Positions 16,373-24,768 of a DNA stretch of 64,000 nucleotides are shown piece after piece (position 1 is the first letter of the stretch; each line of letters begins with the position of its first letter). Origin of the DNA: Anaerolinea sp. (GTDB lineage Bacteria; Chloroflexota; Anaerolineae; Anaerolineales; Villigracilaceae); NCBI GenBank assembly GCA_020047815.1, contig JAIFNG010000058.1:44368-108367 (forward strand). The letters run 5' to 3'. Under the pieces are notes generated by a model. The model searched no databases. It was not told the origin of the DNA and saw nothing but the letters and a program-made list of their open reading frames with translations. The position numbers and the translations under genes are program-made.

Positions 16373-18607
16373 ATGACGCTCGAGAAAAATTCACTTCTTC
16401 ATGATCGCTATCGTGTTATAGAAATTCTTGGGCAGGGTGGCATGGGTTCTGTTTACCGCGCAATAGATGAAAATCTGGGTGTGGCGGTCGCCTTGAAAGA
16501 AAATCTATTTACGACCGAAGAATATATGCGTCAGTTTCGCCTTGAGGCAGTTATCTTGGCGAACCTCCGACACCCAAATTTGCCGCGAGTTTCTGATCAT
16601 TTTGAACTAAAAGATCAGGGGCAATATTTGATCATGGATTTTATCGAAGGGGAAGATCTGCGCAATCGCATGGATCGGCTTGGCATGATCTCAGAAGAGG
16701 ATGCAGTGCAGATCGGTGCTGCAATGTGTGACGCGCTTGCCTACTTGCATAGTCGCAAGCCTCCCATTTTGCACCGCGATATCAAACCCGGTAATGTGAA
16801 GATCACGCCGGATGGGCATATATTTTTAGTGGATTTTGGACTTGCCAAAGTATATCAGGGGGGGAACCAGGCTACCACAACCGGAGCGCGTGCCATGACA
16901 CCCGGGTACTCTCCACCTGAACAATATGGTACAGCGCGCACTGATCCCCGGACAGATTTTTATTCGTTGGGTGCAACCTTGTATGCGGCTTTGACCGGAG
17001 TGATCCCTGAAGATGGGCTTGCGCGTGCGATGGATAATGCTCAATTAACTCCGCTTCGCAAACGTAATACAAAGGTTTCCCGCCGTATTTCCTCTGCGAT
17101 CGAGAAGGCGATGGCAGTTGACCCAAGTGATCGTTTTCAGAGTGCGGGGGATTTCAAGAAAGCTTTGCTTGGGGCAGGTTCTCAAACCCAACAAACTCCG
17201 GGTAATCATATTGTTGCACCACCTCCTGCTGATGCTTTTCTGCCGTCTGATCCAAATGATGCAGTTGATTCTTTGACTACCCCCAAAGAGAAAACACCGA
17301 CCCGTCAGCCTGCGGGCGTTGTCTCTTCGACGCCGCCCGTTGTTGCCGAGGAGCAGCCTTTTGTCTCTCCACTTAAAAAGCAAAAGGAGCGTGAGCGCAA
17401 ACGCCGGTCTGCTTTGATACGTTTTGTACTTATTTTAATTTTATTGGTTTTTGCGAGCCTGCCTTTTGTGGCACCGGGAATTTTTCCGAATAATTTCCGC
17501 AATGCAATTTCATATTTAGCGCCGACGAGCACGGCTACGCCATCTTCACTCCCCAGCCAAACACTCACCGGAACTTCCACCGAAACCCCCACTCCAACCC
17601 CCACTGCCACGTTAACGCCTGAGCCTCCAACTCCAACTTTAACGGCCACGAACACCCCATTACCCATCGTGAGTAGTACTGTGGGTGTTGAACCAACAAT
17701 TGTGGATACCGCCATTCCCACCATTGATTTACCGATTCCCCTGGTTGGCGGTTCAGGACAGGTTTCATATGTGTCAGACCGGACTGGCTTGCCGCAGATC
17801 TATCTTGTTAACCTTGCCAGTCAGGCATTGATCCAAATGACCAATATGCCCGAGGGTGCATGTCAGCCTGCCTGGTCTCCAGACGGCGAAAAAATGGTTT
17901 TCATTTCTCCATGCAAGGGTATGGATGAAATATATTATGGTGCCAGCCTGTATTTGATCAATGCAGATGGCAGTAACTTGACGATGGTTGGCTCTGTTCC
18001 GGGTGGTGATTTTGATCCTGCGTGGTCACCTGATGGCAGGTCGATTGCTTTCACTTCACTGCGTACCGGTCAGATGGAAATTTTTGTCTTGAATGTGGAT
18101 GATCTGACATCCATGACGCAGATAACAAAAGGCGCAAAGAGTGTGGAGTCCCGCCAGCCTGCATGGTCACCGGATGGATTGCAGATCGCGTATGTAGTCA
18201 AGCGATTGGGCGTGTACCAGCTTTGGGTTATGAATGCAGACGGTACCGGGCAAAAACAAATTGTTCGCAGTGGTGTGACGTTCTTTGATTATCTTCCCAA
18301 TTGGTCACCCGATGGGCAGTTGATCTTGTTTAATCAGCGCTGCGCTACCGCCTTCTGTTTTCCATACCTTATGAGCATCTCTGCTGTTGACCGTTCTGTA
18401 GAACAGGGTTCCTTTTTGAAGTTAAATATCATATCGATAGAAGATGTGCAGTATTCACCGGATGGTTTCTTTCTCCTTTACGAAGGGGAGGAAAGTGATG
18501 AGAATAACGATATTTACTACATGACCGTTACGGGAGCAAACATTATTCGCCTCACAACTGATGATGGCATGGAATTTGACCCTGCCTGGAGACCTTCTGG
18601 AAATTGA
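16373..18607 (+). CDS. Transmembrane Ser/Thr protein kinase with TolB-like propeller
   Basis: A 744-residue protein. The Hanks-type kinase domain (about 12-270) has the glycine loop GQGGMGSVY (20-28), K42 in VALKEN, E58, HRDIKPGN (134-141) and DFGLAK (154-159), so it looks active. One membrane helix (about 347-368) follows a basic stretch (KKQKERERKRR). Outside lies a Thr/Pro-rich linker (about 385-440), then a beta-propeller of PD40/TolB-like repeats with the recurring QPAWSPDG and DPAWSPDG motif (about 450-744). The outer propeller probably senses an envelope ligand or protein; the kinase acts in the cytoplasm. It stands just upstream of the unusual locus, but 344 bp separate it from that operon. 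Confidence 0.93.
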   Translation: MTLEKNSLLHDRYRVIEILGQGGMGSVYRAIDENLGVAVALKENLFTTEEYMRQFRLEAVILANLRHPNLPRVSDHFELKDQGQYLIMDFIEGEDLRNRMDRLGMISEEDAVQIGAAMCDALAYLHSRKPPILHRDIKPGNVKITPDGHIFLVDFGLAKVYQGGNQATTTGARAMTPGYSPPEQYGTARTDPRTDFYSLGATLYAALTGVIPEDGLARAMDNAQLTPLRKRNTKVSRRISSAIEKAMAVDPSDRFQSAGDFKKALLGAGSQTQQTPGNHIVAPPPADAFLPSDPNDAVDSLTTPKEKTPTRQPAGVVSSTPPVVAEEQPFVSPLKKQKERERKRRSALIRFVLILILLVFASLPFVAPGIFPNNFRNAISYLAPTSTATPSSLPSQTLTGTSTETPTPTPTATLTPEPPTPTLTATNTPLPIVSSTVGVEPTIVDTAIPTIDLPIPLVGGSGQVSYVSDRTGLPQIYLVNLASQALIQMTNMPEGACQPAWSPDGEKMVFISPCKGMDEIYYGASLYLINADGSNLTMVGSVPGGDFDPAWSPDGRSIAFTSLRTGQMEIFVLNVDDLTSMTQITKGAKSVESRQPAWSPDGLQIAYVVKRLGVYQLWVMNADGTGQKQIVRSGVTFFDYLPNWSPDGQLILFNQRCATAFCFPYLMSISAVDRSVEQGSFLKLNIISIEDVQYSPDGFFLLYEGEESDENNDIYYMTVTGANIIRLTTDDGMEFDPAWRPSGN

Positions 18608-18951
18608 TCCATCATGAAAGGCATAAAAAAACAATAACCCTGCATAACTGGAGTTTTGATTTTCTACCGGGGACATTCTGGTTACGCCGAGACTTAATCA
18701 GTCTTTTGGCGGTTTGATTGTTTATTCTGGGAAAATCCCCTACCCAAACGCTGGAATATGGTTTTTCTTAAGAACCATCCTGCTGCCAGCGGAAAATTTG
18801 TAACATTTCATAAAAATATTAGGTATAATACAGTACTAATAAAATAAAAAATGGCATGTGCAGTTGAAATTCTCTCGGCGCAAAGGGTCAGCAAAACAAC
18901 GAGGCATCACATTGAAAACCATCCAAGCTGGGCAATTTATCTTTCGACGGG
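18608..18951 (+). promoter_or_regulatory. Intergenic region with a TATAAT-type promoter for the first locus operon
   Basis: No gene with supported coding sequence is seen in these 344 bases. A perfect TATAAT lies at 18824-18829; the -35 is poor (TTGTAA at 18798-18803 leaves a 20-bp spacer). An interrupted inverted repeat ATGGTT ... AACCAT lies at about 18757-18777, upstream of the promoter, and may be an operator. A 61-codon open frame from 18851 overlaps the downstream gene and has no ribosome site; I regard it as chance. Confidence 0.5.
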
Positions 18952-19497
18952 ATGTATATGGACCAATTTGAGGAACATGCCTCAAAAGAAGAGTTTGCTA
19001 TCTCATTATTCCAATCGCGAGAGAAAACAATCATAGATTTAAATGACACTGTTCTTCCTGTAGCCATTTGTGATGAGCCTGAATATATTAGTTATACATG
19101 TATATTACTTCCCGGTATCCTTTCACACCAATTAAAGACCGAAATGGAAGGGTCCTTGCGGCAGCGGATGAAAGAGATTTGTACTTCATTCAACGGGCGA
19201 ATTGAGTTTATCACTGTAAACCCTGATTATTTTCAATGGGGGTTGTCTGTGATTTCCTCTGCACAAATTAGTCAAATCATGCAGGAGATCCGGTACGGTC
19301 TTTCCCAAATGATTCTGTCTACTTTTGAGTATATTCGCAGCGAGAATTCGGCTGACGATTTTTGGGCCACGGGTTACCTCGTTTTATTGGGAATGCGCCC
19401 TGATTTGGAAGATATGATCAAGCAATATATTCGCATATCACGCCGACTGCAAAACTTCTCCCTGCCTGATCTTCAGGATTTGCATGTGCGAACATAA
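18952..19497 (+). CDS. IS200/IS605 TnpA-like fold protein with replaced HUH residues
   Basis: A 181-residue protein. From about residue 45 onward its order of elements matches Y1 transposases (TnpA, RAYT): a first strand (ISYTCILLP), a helix (LKTEMEGSLRQRMKEICTSF), a strand pair (IEFITVNPDYFQWGLSVIS), a helix (SQIMQEIRYGLSQMILSTF), DFWATGYLVLLG (136-147, compare the family's FWS-GYFV-TVG) and a final helix MIKQYIRISRR with Y159 where the catalytic tyrosine lies. The family's PDHVHLLV motif is here PDYFQWGL: both metal-binding histidines are replaced (Y93, Q95). Transposition activity is therefore unlikely; a DNA- or RNA-binding regulatory role is inferred. No flanking IS ends are evident. The start is ambiguous between 18952 and 18958. 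It heads a five-gene operon. Confidence 0.65.
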   Translation: MYMDQFEEHASKEEFAISLFQSREKTIIDLNDTVLPVAICDEPEYISYTCILLPGILSHQLKTEMEGSLRQRMKEICTSFNGRIEFITVNPDYFQWGLSVISSAQISQIMQEIRYGLSQMILSTFEYIRSENSADDFWATGYLVLLGMRPDLEDMIKQYIRISRRLQNFSLPDLQDLHVRT

Positions 19498-19517
19498 TAC
19501 AATCCAGGATCCTTCAT

Positions 19518-20369
19518 ATGTCGAATATAACCATAAAAAGAGCGGGCGAACTGCTAAGAGGAATTTTTGAAATCTTGTGGGATAACCCCGATGGATTAAC
19601 CGCGCGGGAAGTATTATCGCGCATCCCGCAGGTTGTAAAATTAACTGAAGAAGAGATAAGTCTTTCGACCGGCACCAACATGCCTCGATACGAAAAAATT
19701 GTGCGCATTGCGACAATTCCGATTACCCAGGTGGGCTGGCTGGCTAAAAACGAAAAAGGTCTCTGGTATATTACAAATGATGGGTACGAGGTTTGCAGCG
19801 GATTTTCAAATGTGCAGGATTTTTACCAGGAGGCGCTCCGCCAGTCTTATGAACGCAGGCGGTCGATCCCGGAAAATGTAATGACATTGGAGGTTGCGCA
19901 AGAAGCGGCTTGGGTACAGATAAAAAAGCACCTGTTCAACCTGAGCCTAAGCGAACTTCAAACAATGCTTGCCGAACTTCTACGCGTAATGGATTATTAT
20001 CCATCCTGGATGGCGCCATCTGAAAAACACCGGGGCAAGATTAATTTGATCGCGTATACAGACCCGATCGGCGTGAAAGGACAGCGGATTCTGGTGCAGA
20101 TTATTCATAAGGGGCAGGCTGTAACGCAGGAAGGCATCAAAAGCTTTGCATCCATCTTGAGCACAAATGATTTTGGAATGATAGTTTCAATGGGGGGATT
20201 CACCAATGAGGCAGCACAGGAGTTAAGCCTTGTTGCCCTCCAAAAAATTTCTGCCCTCGACGCCGTTTCTTTTTTCAACCTATGGGAAACTTATTATGGC
20301 GAATTAAGTGAAGATGCTCGTCGATTGTTGCCCTTGAAAGCGGTTAATTTCCTGGCTACAAGTGAATAG
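19518..20369 (+). CDS. Mrr-like restriction-endonuclease-fold protein, catalytic residues replaced
   Basis: A 283-residue protein. Residues about 8-95 form an Mrr_N-type winged helix (AGELLRGIFEILWDNPDGLT ... GWLAKNEKGLWYITNDGYE). Residues about 135-260 follow the Mrr catalytic domain: INLIAYTDPIGVKGQRILVQ, then SMGGFTNEAAQEL. In active Mrr proteins the order is G-I-D-(L/G)-IAY...(V)Q-V-K. Here the aspartate position is N176 and the lysine position is I196 (VQIIHK), so two of the PD-(D/E)xK residues are missing. Cleavage is improbable; sequence-specific or modified-DNA binding is the likely surviving ability. It begins 20 bp after the TnpA-like gene and ends 5 bp before the TPR gene, so it is part of the same operon. 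Confidence 0.75.
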   Translation: MSNITIKRAGELLRGIFEILWDNPDGLTAREVLSRIPQVVKLTEEEISLSTGTNMPRYEKIVRIATIPITQVGWLAKNEKGLWYITNDGYEVCSGFSNVQDFYQEALRQSYERRRSIPENVMTLEVAQEAAWVQIKKHLFNLSLSELQTMLAELLRVMDYYPSWMAPSEKHRGKINLIAYTDPIGVKGQRILVQIIHKGQAVTQEGIKSFASILSTNDFGMIVSMGGFTNEAAQELSLVALQKISALDAVSFFNLWETYYGELSEDARRLLPLKAVNFLATSE

Positions 20370-20374
20370 CAATA

Positions 20375-21715
20375 ATGACAAATATTCAGATGGAAGATCA
20401 GGCAGTACAAAAAAGATCCCACAGTAAGGCATTCGAAGAGGGTCTTCAAATTCTCAAAGATGAGATCGATCTTGCTCTGCAGTGGAACAGACCGAGTATA
20501 TTACTTGCCATCCACGATTCAAATACAGGGAGAATGGAAACAGAGAAATCTCTTGAACAGGCGATCGTCAAAAGGAACAAACATGTTGCGTACATCACCA
20601 TCGAATCAGCGAATCCTGACGTAATTCGTGTGATGAATGAAACACCCAATTCTGCCGATGTGGTTTTTTTTGTATCGGGGATCCAAAATGCAGATCAGGC
20701 ATCAGATGGAAGTGTGTACAGGGCGCTCAACATAAGGCGGGAACTTCTTGTAGAGAAGAGTATCTGTGTTGTATTTTGGATCAATAAATTGGAGGCGGTA
20801 AATCTGGCCCGGCTTGCTCCAGATTTTTGGGCTTTTCGTCATCGCGTTGTAGAGTTTGCCCCCAAACATGGTTCAAAGAAGAACTCCATCCCCATTGGGT
20901 TGTTTTTATGGGAGGAACAAATCCCTTGGATGGAGGAGGATGCCCAAAAAAAGAAACTCTCATATTTTGAAGAGATGTTGGTGCGCCTTCCAAAGGGGGA
21001 TGATGCGGCAGTTGTGTGTATGGAAACAACATTAAAGCTGGTGCATTATAGCTGGTTATTAAATGATTTAATAAAATTTACGGGGTATTTGAAAAAGGGG
21101 TTTGCGCTTGTGGAAAAATATCCGGTCTCGCAATATCATGCCTGGTTTCTTAACGCCAGGGGAATTGAATTATATGAAGAAGGAAACAAAAGGGACGCGC
21201 TCAGCCATTTTTCACAAGCCTTGGGTCACGATCCTGAAAACAGCGTAATTATGATGAATGCCGGCACGGCAGCGCATGCCATGGGCCAGAATCAAAAAGC
21301 AATATTGATTGGATTGCGCGCGATTAAGAAAGATCAGGGGAATTTTCACCTCCAGCGTGTACTGGGTACTCTTTATTTGTCCATGGAAAAAATGGATGAC
21401 GCCCTTAAGGCGTTAACAAAAGCCCAAGAGATGAGTCCGGAGAATACGGACATACATTATTTATTGGCGATTTGTTATTTTAAAAACGGCCAGCTTTCTG
21501 AGAGCGAAAAAGAATTATCGATGGCGAAAAAAAAGGCGCCTCCGGAAAATGCCGTGCAACTTGCTTGCATTGGCATTCTCAGCGGCAAGAAAGAAAAATC
21601 TCTCGCCCAACTTAACCTTTCCCTTGAAAATGGGGACATCCGTAAGCATCAGATCATGCGAGATCCAAATCTGTACTTCCTATTGAATGCACAGGAATTT
21701 CCGGTAACCCACTAA
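20375..21715 (+). CDS. TPR protein with 'QWNRPS' N-terminal domain
   Basis: 446 residues. Residues about 20-165 form an alpha/beta domain that I cannot assign: LALQWNRPSILLAIHDS, a strand HVAYITIE, a strand VVFFVSGIQ, then ICVVFWINKLEAVNLARLAP with DFWAFRHRVVEF. The same domain opens the 920-residue protein at 27301. The strand pattern recalls a P-loop or Rossmann-like fold without a Walker A; the LAPDFWAFRH segment resembles sequence seen in NTPase-TPR (STAND-like) proteins. The C-terminal half holds about five TPR units (RGIELYEEGNKRDALSHFSQ and similar). It should be a cytoplasmic protein-interaction scaffold. It is tightly packed in the operon, with the kinase start 2 bp after its stop. 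Confidence 0.8.
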   Translation: MTNIQMEDQAVQKRSHSKAFEEGLQILKDEIDLALQWNRPSILLAIHDSNTGRMETEKSLEQAIVKRNKHVAYITIESANPDVIRVMNETPNSADVVFFVSGIQNADQASDGSVYRALNIRRELLVEKSICVVFWINKLEAVNLARLAPDFWAFRHRVVEFAPKHGSKKNSIPIGLFLWEEQIPWMEEDAQKKKLSYFEEMLVRLPKGDDAAVVCMETTLKLVHYSWLLNDLIKFTGYLKKGFALVEKYPVSQYHAWFLNARGIELYEEGNKRDALSHFSQALGHDPENSVIMMNAGTAAHAMGQNQKAILIGLRAIKKDQGNFHLQRVLGTLYLSMEKMDDALKALTKAQEMSPENTDIHYLLAICYFKNGQLSESEKELSMAKKKAPPENAVQLACIGILSGKKEKSLAQLNLSLENGDIRKHQIMRDPNLYFLLNAQEFPVTH

Positions 21716-21717
21716 AA

Positions 21718-23865
21718 ATGTCAATCCAATCTTTAAGCTTATTTCTGGTTGTAGCCATTATCCTAACCATTGGTGTGGGACTGATTTTAAGAAGAAAGAC
21801 CCATGACAATGTAGGTGGTATCTCTGCCATGGTTGTAATTGTGTCCATCTGGACATTTGTATATTTACTTCATGGCATCAATGAAACCTTCGTCCCTTTG
21901 AATTTCCTGAAAAGCATTAACTACCTTTGCATAACAACTGCCGCCCTGGCCCAACTCTTTTTTTCATTATCCTACTCCCATCGGACGCGCTGGTTGACTG
22001 TAACGACATACGCAATATTTCTGATTGAACCCATATTAATCCAGATATTATTCTGGACCGAGCCGTCAAGGGGAGGTTTATTCGGCCAGGAAAATGGAAT
22101 ATTAGATCAGGTCAACCTAATTTACGTCTCCTGTGTGCTTGCAGTCAGTATCTTTCTATTTATGGAAACCTTCCTTAGTAAGCCGCGCCCGCATTTTCTA
22201 GGCGCCTGGACGATTCTGGTCGGGGCTTTTTTTCCACTGCTCAGTAATATATTGACGTTTGTATCGTACAGCGAGTTGGATGTCCACCTATTTTTTCCTG
22301 TTTTTCTCCATTCGTTGGCGGTTGCCGGCTTTTCGTACGGGATGTTCAACAGCAACTTGATCGAGGTGACGCCTCTTACAAGGGATGTTGTTATTGAAGG
22401 TATGGATGATGGTTGGATGGTTGTGGATCATCAGGATAAGGTCATTGATGTGAACTCATCTGCCGAAAAAATAATCGGCATGACACGCGAAAAGATCTAT
22501 GGGTTGCCTGTGGATCAAATCTTAAGTGAGTGGACCAAAGTGTTACAGTCCTCTGATGGGGTAAAGGAAATGGAAATGCGTCGTACTTCCAAATCGCAGA
22601 GCGAGAGGCAGTATTTGAACCTTCGTATTTCCCAACTGGTCGATAAAAATAATTTACAGTTTGGTCATTTGATCGTCTGGCGTGATATTACCGGTCGCAA
22701 GATCATTGATGCCATTCACCAAAGTGCACGTGATGAGTTGTTCGTACTTCTAAATGCAATATCCAGTTTGGCGAGCCGCTCGATAAATCTGGAGGATTTT
22801 TTATCAGAATCCAGTTATCAGATCCTATACTCGTTTCATAGTCAGGCTATTGCCGTTTTCTTAACCGAGGAAAGTGACAGCAGTCCGCAAAAGCTTTCGT
22901 TAAAATCGCACTTTGGATTTTCGCCCGAACATATCAATATTATCAACAGCAAAACCATTGCAGCGAATATTTATAATTGGTTGATAAAGAACGAAGAGAA
23001 TCGTCCTCTGATCCTTAATGCCCAGGATGACGCTGTCATAGTACCATTCCACCCAACAGATATTGGTTTTAATTACGTCACTTTAATTCCTTTGATCATC
23101 TATACTCAACATGAAAACAGTATCCAGGGTACTCTGTGTTTGGGAAGAAATGAAGATACTGTTTATAGCCAGGACGAGGTGATTCGCCTGACCACCATCG
23201 CAAATCAGATCGCAACATTGATCGACAGCAATCGTCGCAGACAATTTGCCATTGCGCTTAGTGAACGCCAGCGCCTCTTGCGCGACCTGCACGACTCGGT
23301 CAGCCAAAAACTATATGGATTGGTTGCTTTGACGGAAGCAGCTCAAGCTGGAATTGAAGCGGGGTCTAAAATTGCGCCTGTGGAGGTGCTGAGCCGTATC
23401 GGAGAAAATGCGCGGCAAGCCGTCAAAGAGATGCGCCTATTCCTATATGAAATGCAGCCGATTGATCTAAAGGATGGTCTTGTTTCCTCCTTGCAGCATC
23501 GCCTTGCCGCGGTGGAGGGACGCGCAGATATAAAGGCCAGAATGATCTCCGACGAAAACATCCAGCTTGAAAAAGATGATGAAATTGCGCTCTATTATAT
23601 TGCCCAGGAAGCGCTTAACAACATTCTTAGACATGCCCATGCAAGGAATGTATCTGTGAATTTAAAACAAACACGTCAAAATGTCATACTTGAAATTAAA
23701 GACGACGGGCAGGGATTTGATATTAAAAAATTGGATGACTCAGGTTTAGGATTACGTAATATGAAGGAACGCGCAGCACAGGCAAGCGGGAAATTTAAAA
23801 TCTCATCCAAAACCGGGGTCGGAACGCAGATCGTGGTTTCTGTAGGTAGAAAGGTCTCATTATGA
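21718..23865 (+). CDS. 7TM-PAS-GAF sensor histidine kinase (NarX/HisKA_3 type)
   Basis: 715 residues. Seven N-terminal membrane helices (about 5-210) form a 7TM sensor module, followed by PAS (about 222-330, DGWMVVDHQDKVIDVNSSAE), GAF (about 350-505), the HisKA_3 dimerisation box with phosphorylatable H525 in RLLRDLHDSVSQ, and a HATPase_c domain (AQEALNNILRHAHA; DDGQGFDI; GLGLRNMKERA). The residues needed for kinase activity are present. The next gene, overlapping by 4 bp, encodes a NarL-type response regulator, its obvious partner. The kinase shares the operon with the dead-nuclease and TPR genes, so it probably sets the expression of the whole locus in answer to a membrane or cytoplasmic signal. 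Confidence 0.95.
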   Translation: MSIQSLSLFLVVAIILTIGVGLILRRKTHDNVGGISAMVVIVSIWTFVYLLHGINETFVPLNFLKSINYLCITTAALAQLFFSLSYSHRTRWLTVTTYAIFLIEPILIQILFWTEPSRGGLFGQENGILDQVNLIYVSCVLAVSIFLFMETFLSKPRPHFLGAWTILVGAFFPLLSNILTFVSYSELDVHLFFPVFLHSLAVAGFSYGMFNSNLIEVTPLTRDVVIEGMDDGWMVVDHQDKVIDVNSSAEKIIGMTREKIYGLPVDQILSEWTKVLQSSDGVKEMEMRRTSKSQSERQYLNLRISQLVDKNNLQFGHLIVWRDITGRKIIDAIHQSARDELFVLLNAISSLASRSINLEDFLSESSYQILYSFHSQAIAVFLTEESDSSPQKLSLKSHFGFSPEHINIINSKTIAANIYNWLIKNEENRPLILNAQDDAVIVPFHPTDIGFNYVTLIPLIIYTQHENSIQGTLCLGRNEDTVYSQDEVIRLTTIANQIATLIDSNRRRQFAIALSERQRLLRDLHDSVSQKLYGLVALTEAAQAGIEAGSKIAPVEVLSRIGENARQAVKEMRLFLYEMQPIDLKDGLVSSLQHRLAAVEGRADIKARMISDENIQLEKDDEIALYYIAQEALNNILRHAHARNVSVNLKQTRQNVILEIKDDGQGFDIKKLDDSGLGLRNMKERAAQASGKFKISSKTGVGTQIVVSVGRKVSL

Positions 23866-24512
23866 AAACAATTCGTATTCTTGTAGCTGATGACGAAAGC
23901 GTGGTAAGGGATGGTGTAGTTGCCATCCTCTCATTTCAATCTGATATCAAGGTCGTCGGCGAAGCGGAAGATGGCGCGGAGGCGATTGAAATTGCCCGCA
24001 AGACCAAACCTGATGTTATTTTGCTGGATATGCAGATGCCAAAGGTGAATGGTCTGGCAGCGATCCCAAAATTTAAAGAGGTATCACCCAATTCGCGAAT
24101 TTTAGTATTAACCAGCTTTGCAGAAAGTGACGTCGTTTACCAAAGCATCAGAGCTGGTGCATTGGGTTTTCTACTTAAGGATGCCAGAAGAGGCCAATTG
24201 CTGCAGGCTATCCGCGATGTCGCCAATGGACAGGCATCCATTCAGCCGACGATTGCAATGAGGGTGATCCATGAAATTGAACATCCGGCTGAATTAATGT
24301 ACACTGCAGATCCATTAACGCCGCGTGAACATGAAACCTTGCGGCTGATCTCGCGCGGTTTGAGCAACCAGGAAATTGCCGCTGCCATGGTGGTCCATGA
24401 ACGAACGGTAGCGAAATACGTGAGCAGTATTTTGGAAAAGCTTCATCTTGCCAACCGCACACAAGCCGCACTATATGCGATCAATAAGGGTTTGACCGAC
24501 TCTAAAAATTAA
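23862..24512 (+). CDS. NarL/LuxR-type response regulator 1
   Basis: A 216-residue protein with a receiver domain (acid pocket D10-D11, phosphoacceptor D56 in VILLDMQMP, conserved T in LVLTSF, K in FLLKDA) and a C-terminal LuxR-type helix-turn-helix (LTPREHETLRLISRGLSNQE ... VAKYVSSILEKLHLANRTQA). It overlaps the kinase gene by 4 bp and is the natural phosphate acceptor of that kinase. It is closely similar along its full length to the regulator at 25234, so the two come from a duplication. It is the last gene before the strong terminator at 24534. A likely target is the ATGGTCA-containing element found in the neighbouring intergenic regions (inference). Confidence 0.95.
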   Translation: MKTIRILVADDESVVRDGVVAILSFQSDIKVVGEAEDGAEAIEIARKTKPDVILLDMQMPKVNGLAAIPKFKEVSPNSRILVLTSFAESDVVYQSIRAGALGFLLKDARRGQLLQAIRDVANGQASIQPTIAMRVIHEIEHPAELMYTADPLTPREHETLRLISRGLSNQEIAAAMVVHERTVAKYVSSILEKLHLANRTQAALYAINKGLTDSKN

Positions 24513-24533
24513 TATTGCCCGAAAGTCCTATGC

Positions 24534-24572
24534 AAAAAGCCCGCGCCTCAACTGTTGAGGCGCGGGCTTTTT
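24534..24572 (+). terminator. Strong rho-independent terminator
   Basis: An 18-bp perfect stem (left arm from 24534, AAAAAGCCCGCGCCTCAA; right arm ending at 24572) with the 3-base loop CTG, ending in a T run. It closes the operon that runs from 18952 to 24512. Confidence 0.95.
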
Positions 24573-24623
24573 GATTGATCATTCCTGGCGGGTATTCTAA
24601 TGACCCTTCATGCACAAATCGAG

Positions 24624-24641
24624 ATGGTCATTTTTACCCAT
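24624..24641 (+). promoter_or_regulatory. Recurrent element ATGGTCA-N6-CCCAT, copy A
   Basis: ATGGTCA at 24624-24630 and CCCAT at 24637-24641. The inverse hexamer ATGACC lies at 24600-24605. Related copies occur at 25922, 25955 and 33926, all in intergenic regions of the same locus. It lies about 80 bp upstream of the promoter of the MraZ-like gene. A binding site for one of the two NarL-type regulators, or for the MraZ-like protein, is possible. Confidence 0.4.
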
Positions 24642-24717
24642 TGCCAGCACATAAAATTACATCTTTTTTCTAAGTAACATACCAGTTTTGTTCATTTCGG
24701 GAAAAGTCTTTACTCCC

Positions 24718-24723
24718 TATAAT
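24718..24723 (+). promoter_or_regulatory. TATAAT -10 element ahead of the MraZ-like gene
   Basis: A perfect TATAAT 45 bp before the TTG start at 24769. No good -35 hexamer stands at 16-18 bp, which suggests an activator-dependent promoter. I see no tandem TGGGN repeats, the usual MraZ box, between 24573 and 24768. Confidence 0.5.
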
Positions 24724-24768
24724 GCATATAACATGACTTGGACCTGAAAACCATTTAGGAGACTTAAA

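Noticed and set aside
17305..17724. Val/Gly-rich frame on the minus strand
   Set aside because: It mirrors the Thr/Pro-rich linker of the kinase on the opposite strand; composition artefact.
18851..19036. 61-codon frame ahead of the TnpA-like gene
   Set aside because: No ribosome site, overlaps the supported gene in another frame, no recognisable motif.
18900..24600. Complete insertion sequence or transposon around the TnpA-like gene
   Set aside because: No terminal repeats, no TnpB/IscB gene, no target duplication, and the gene is fused into a tight operon.
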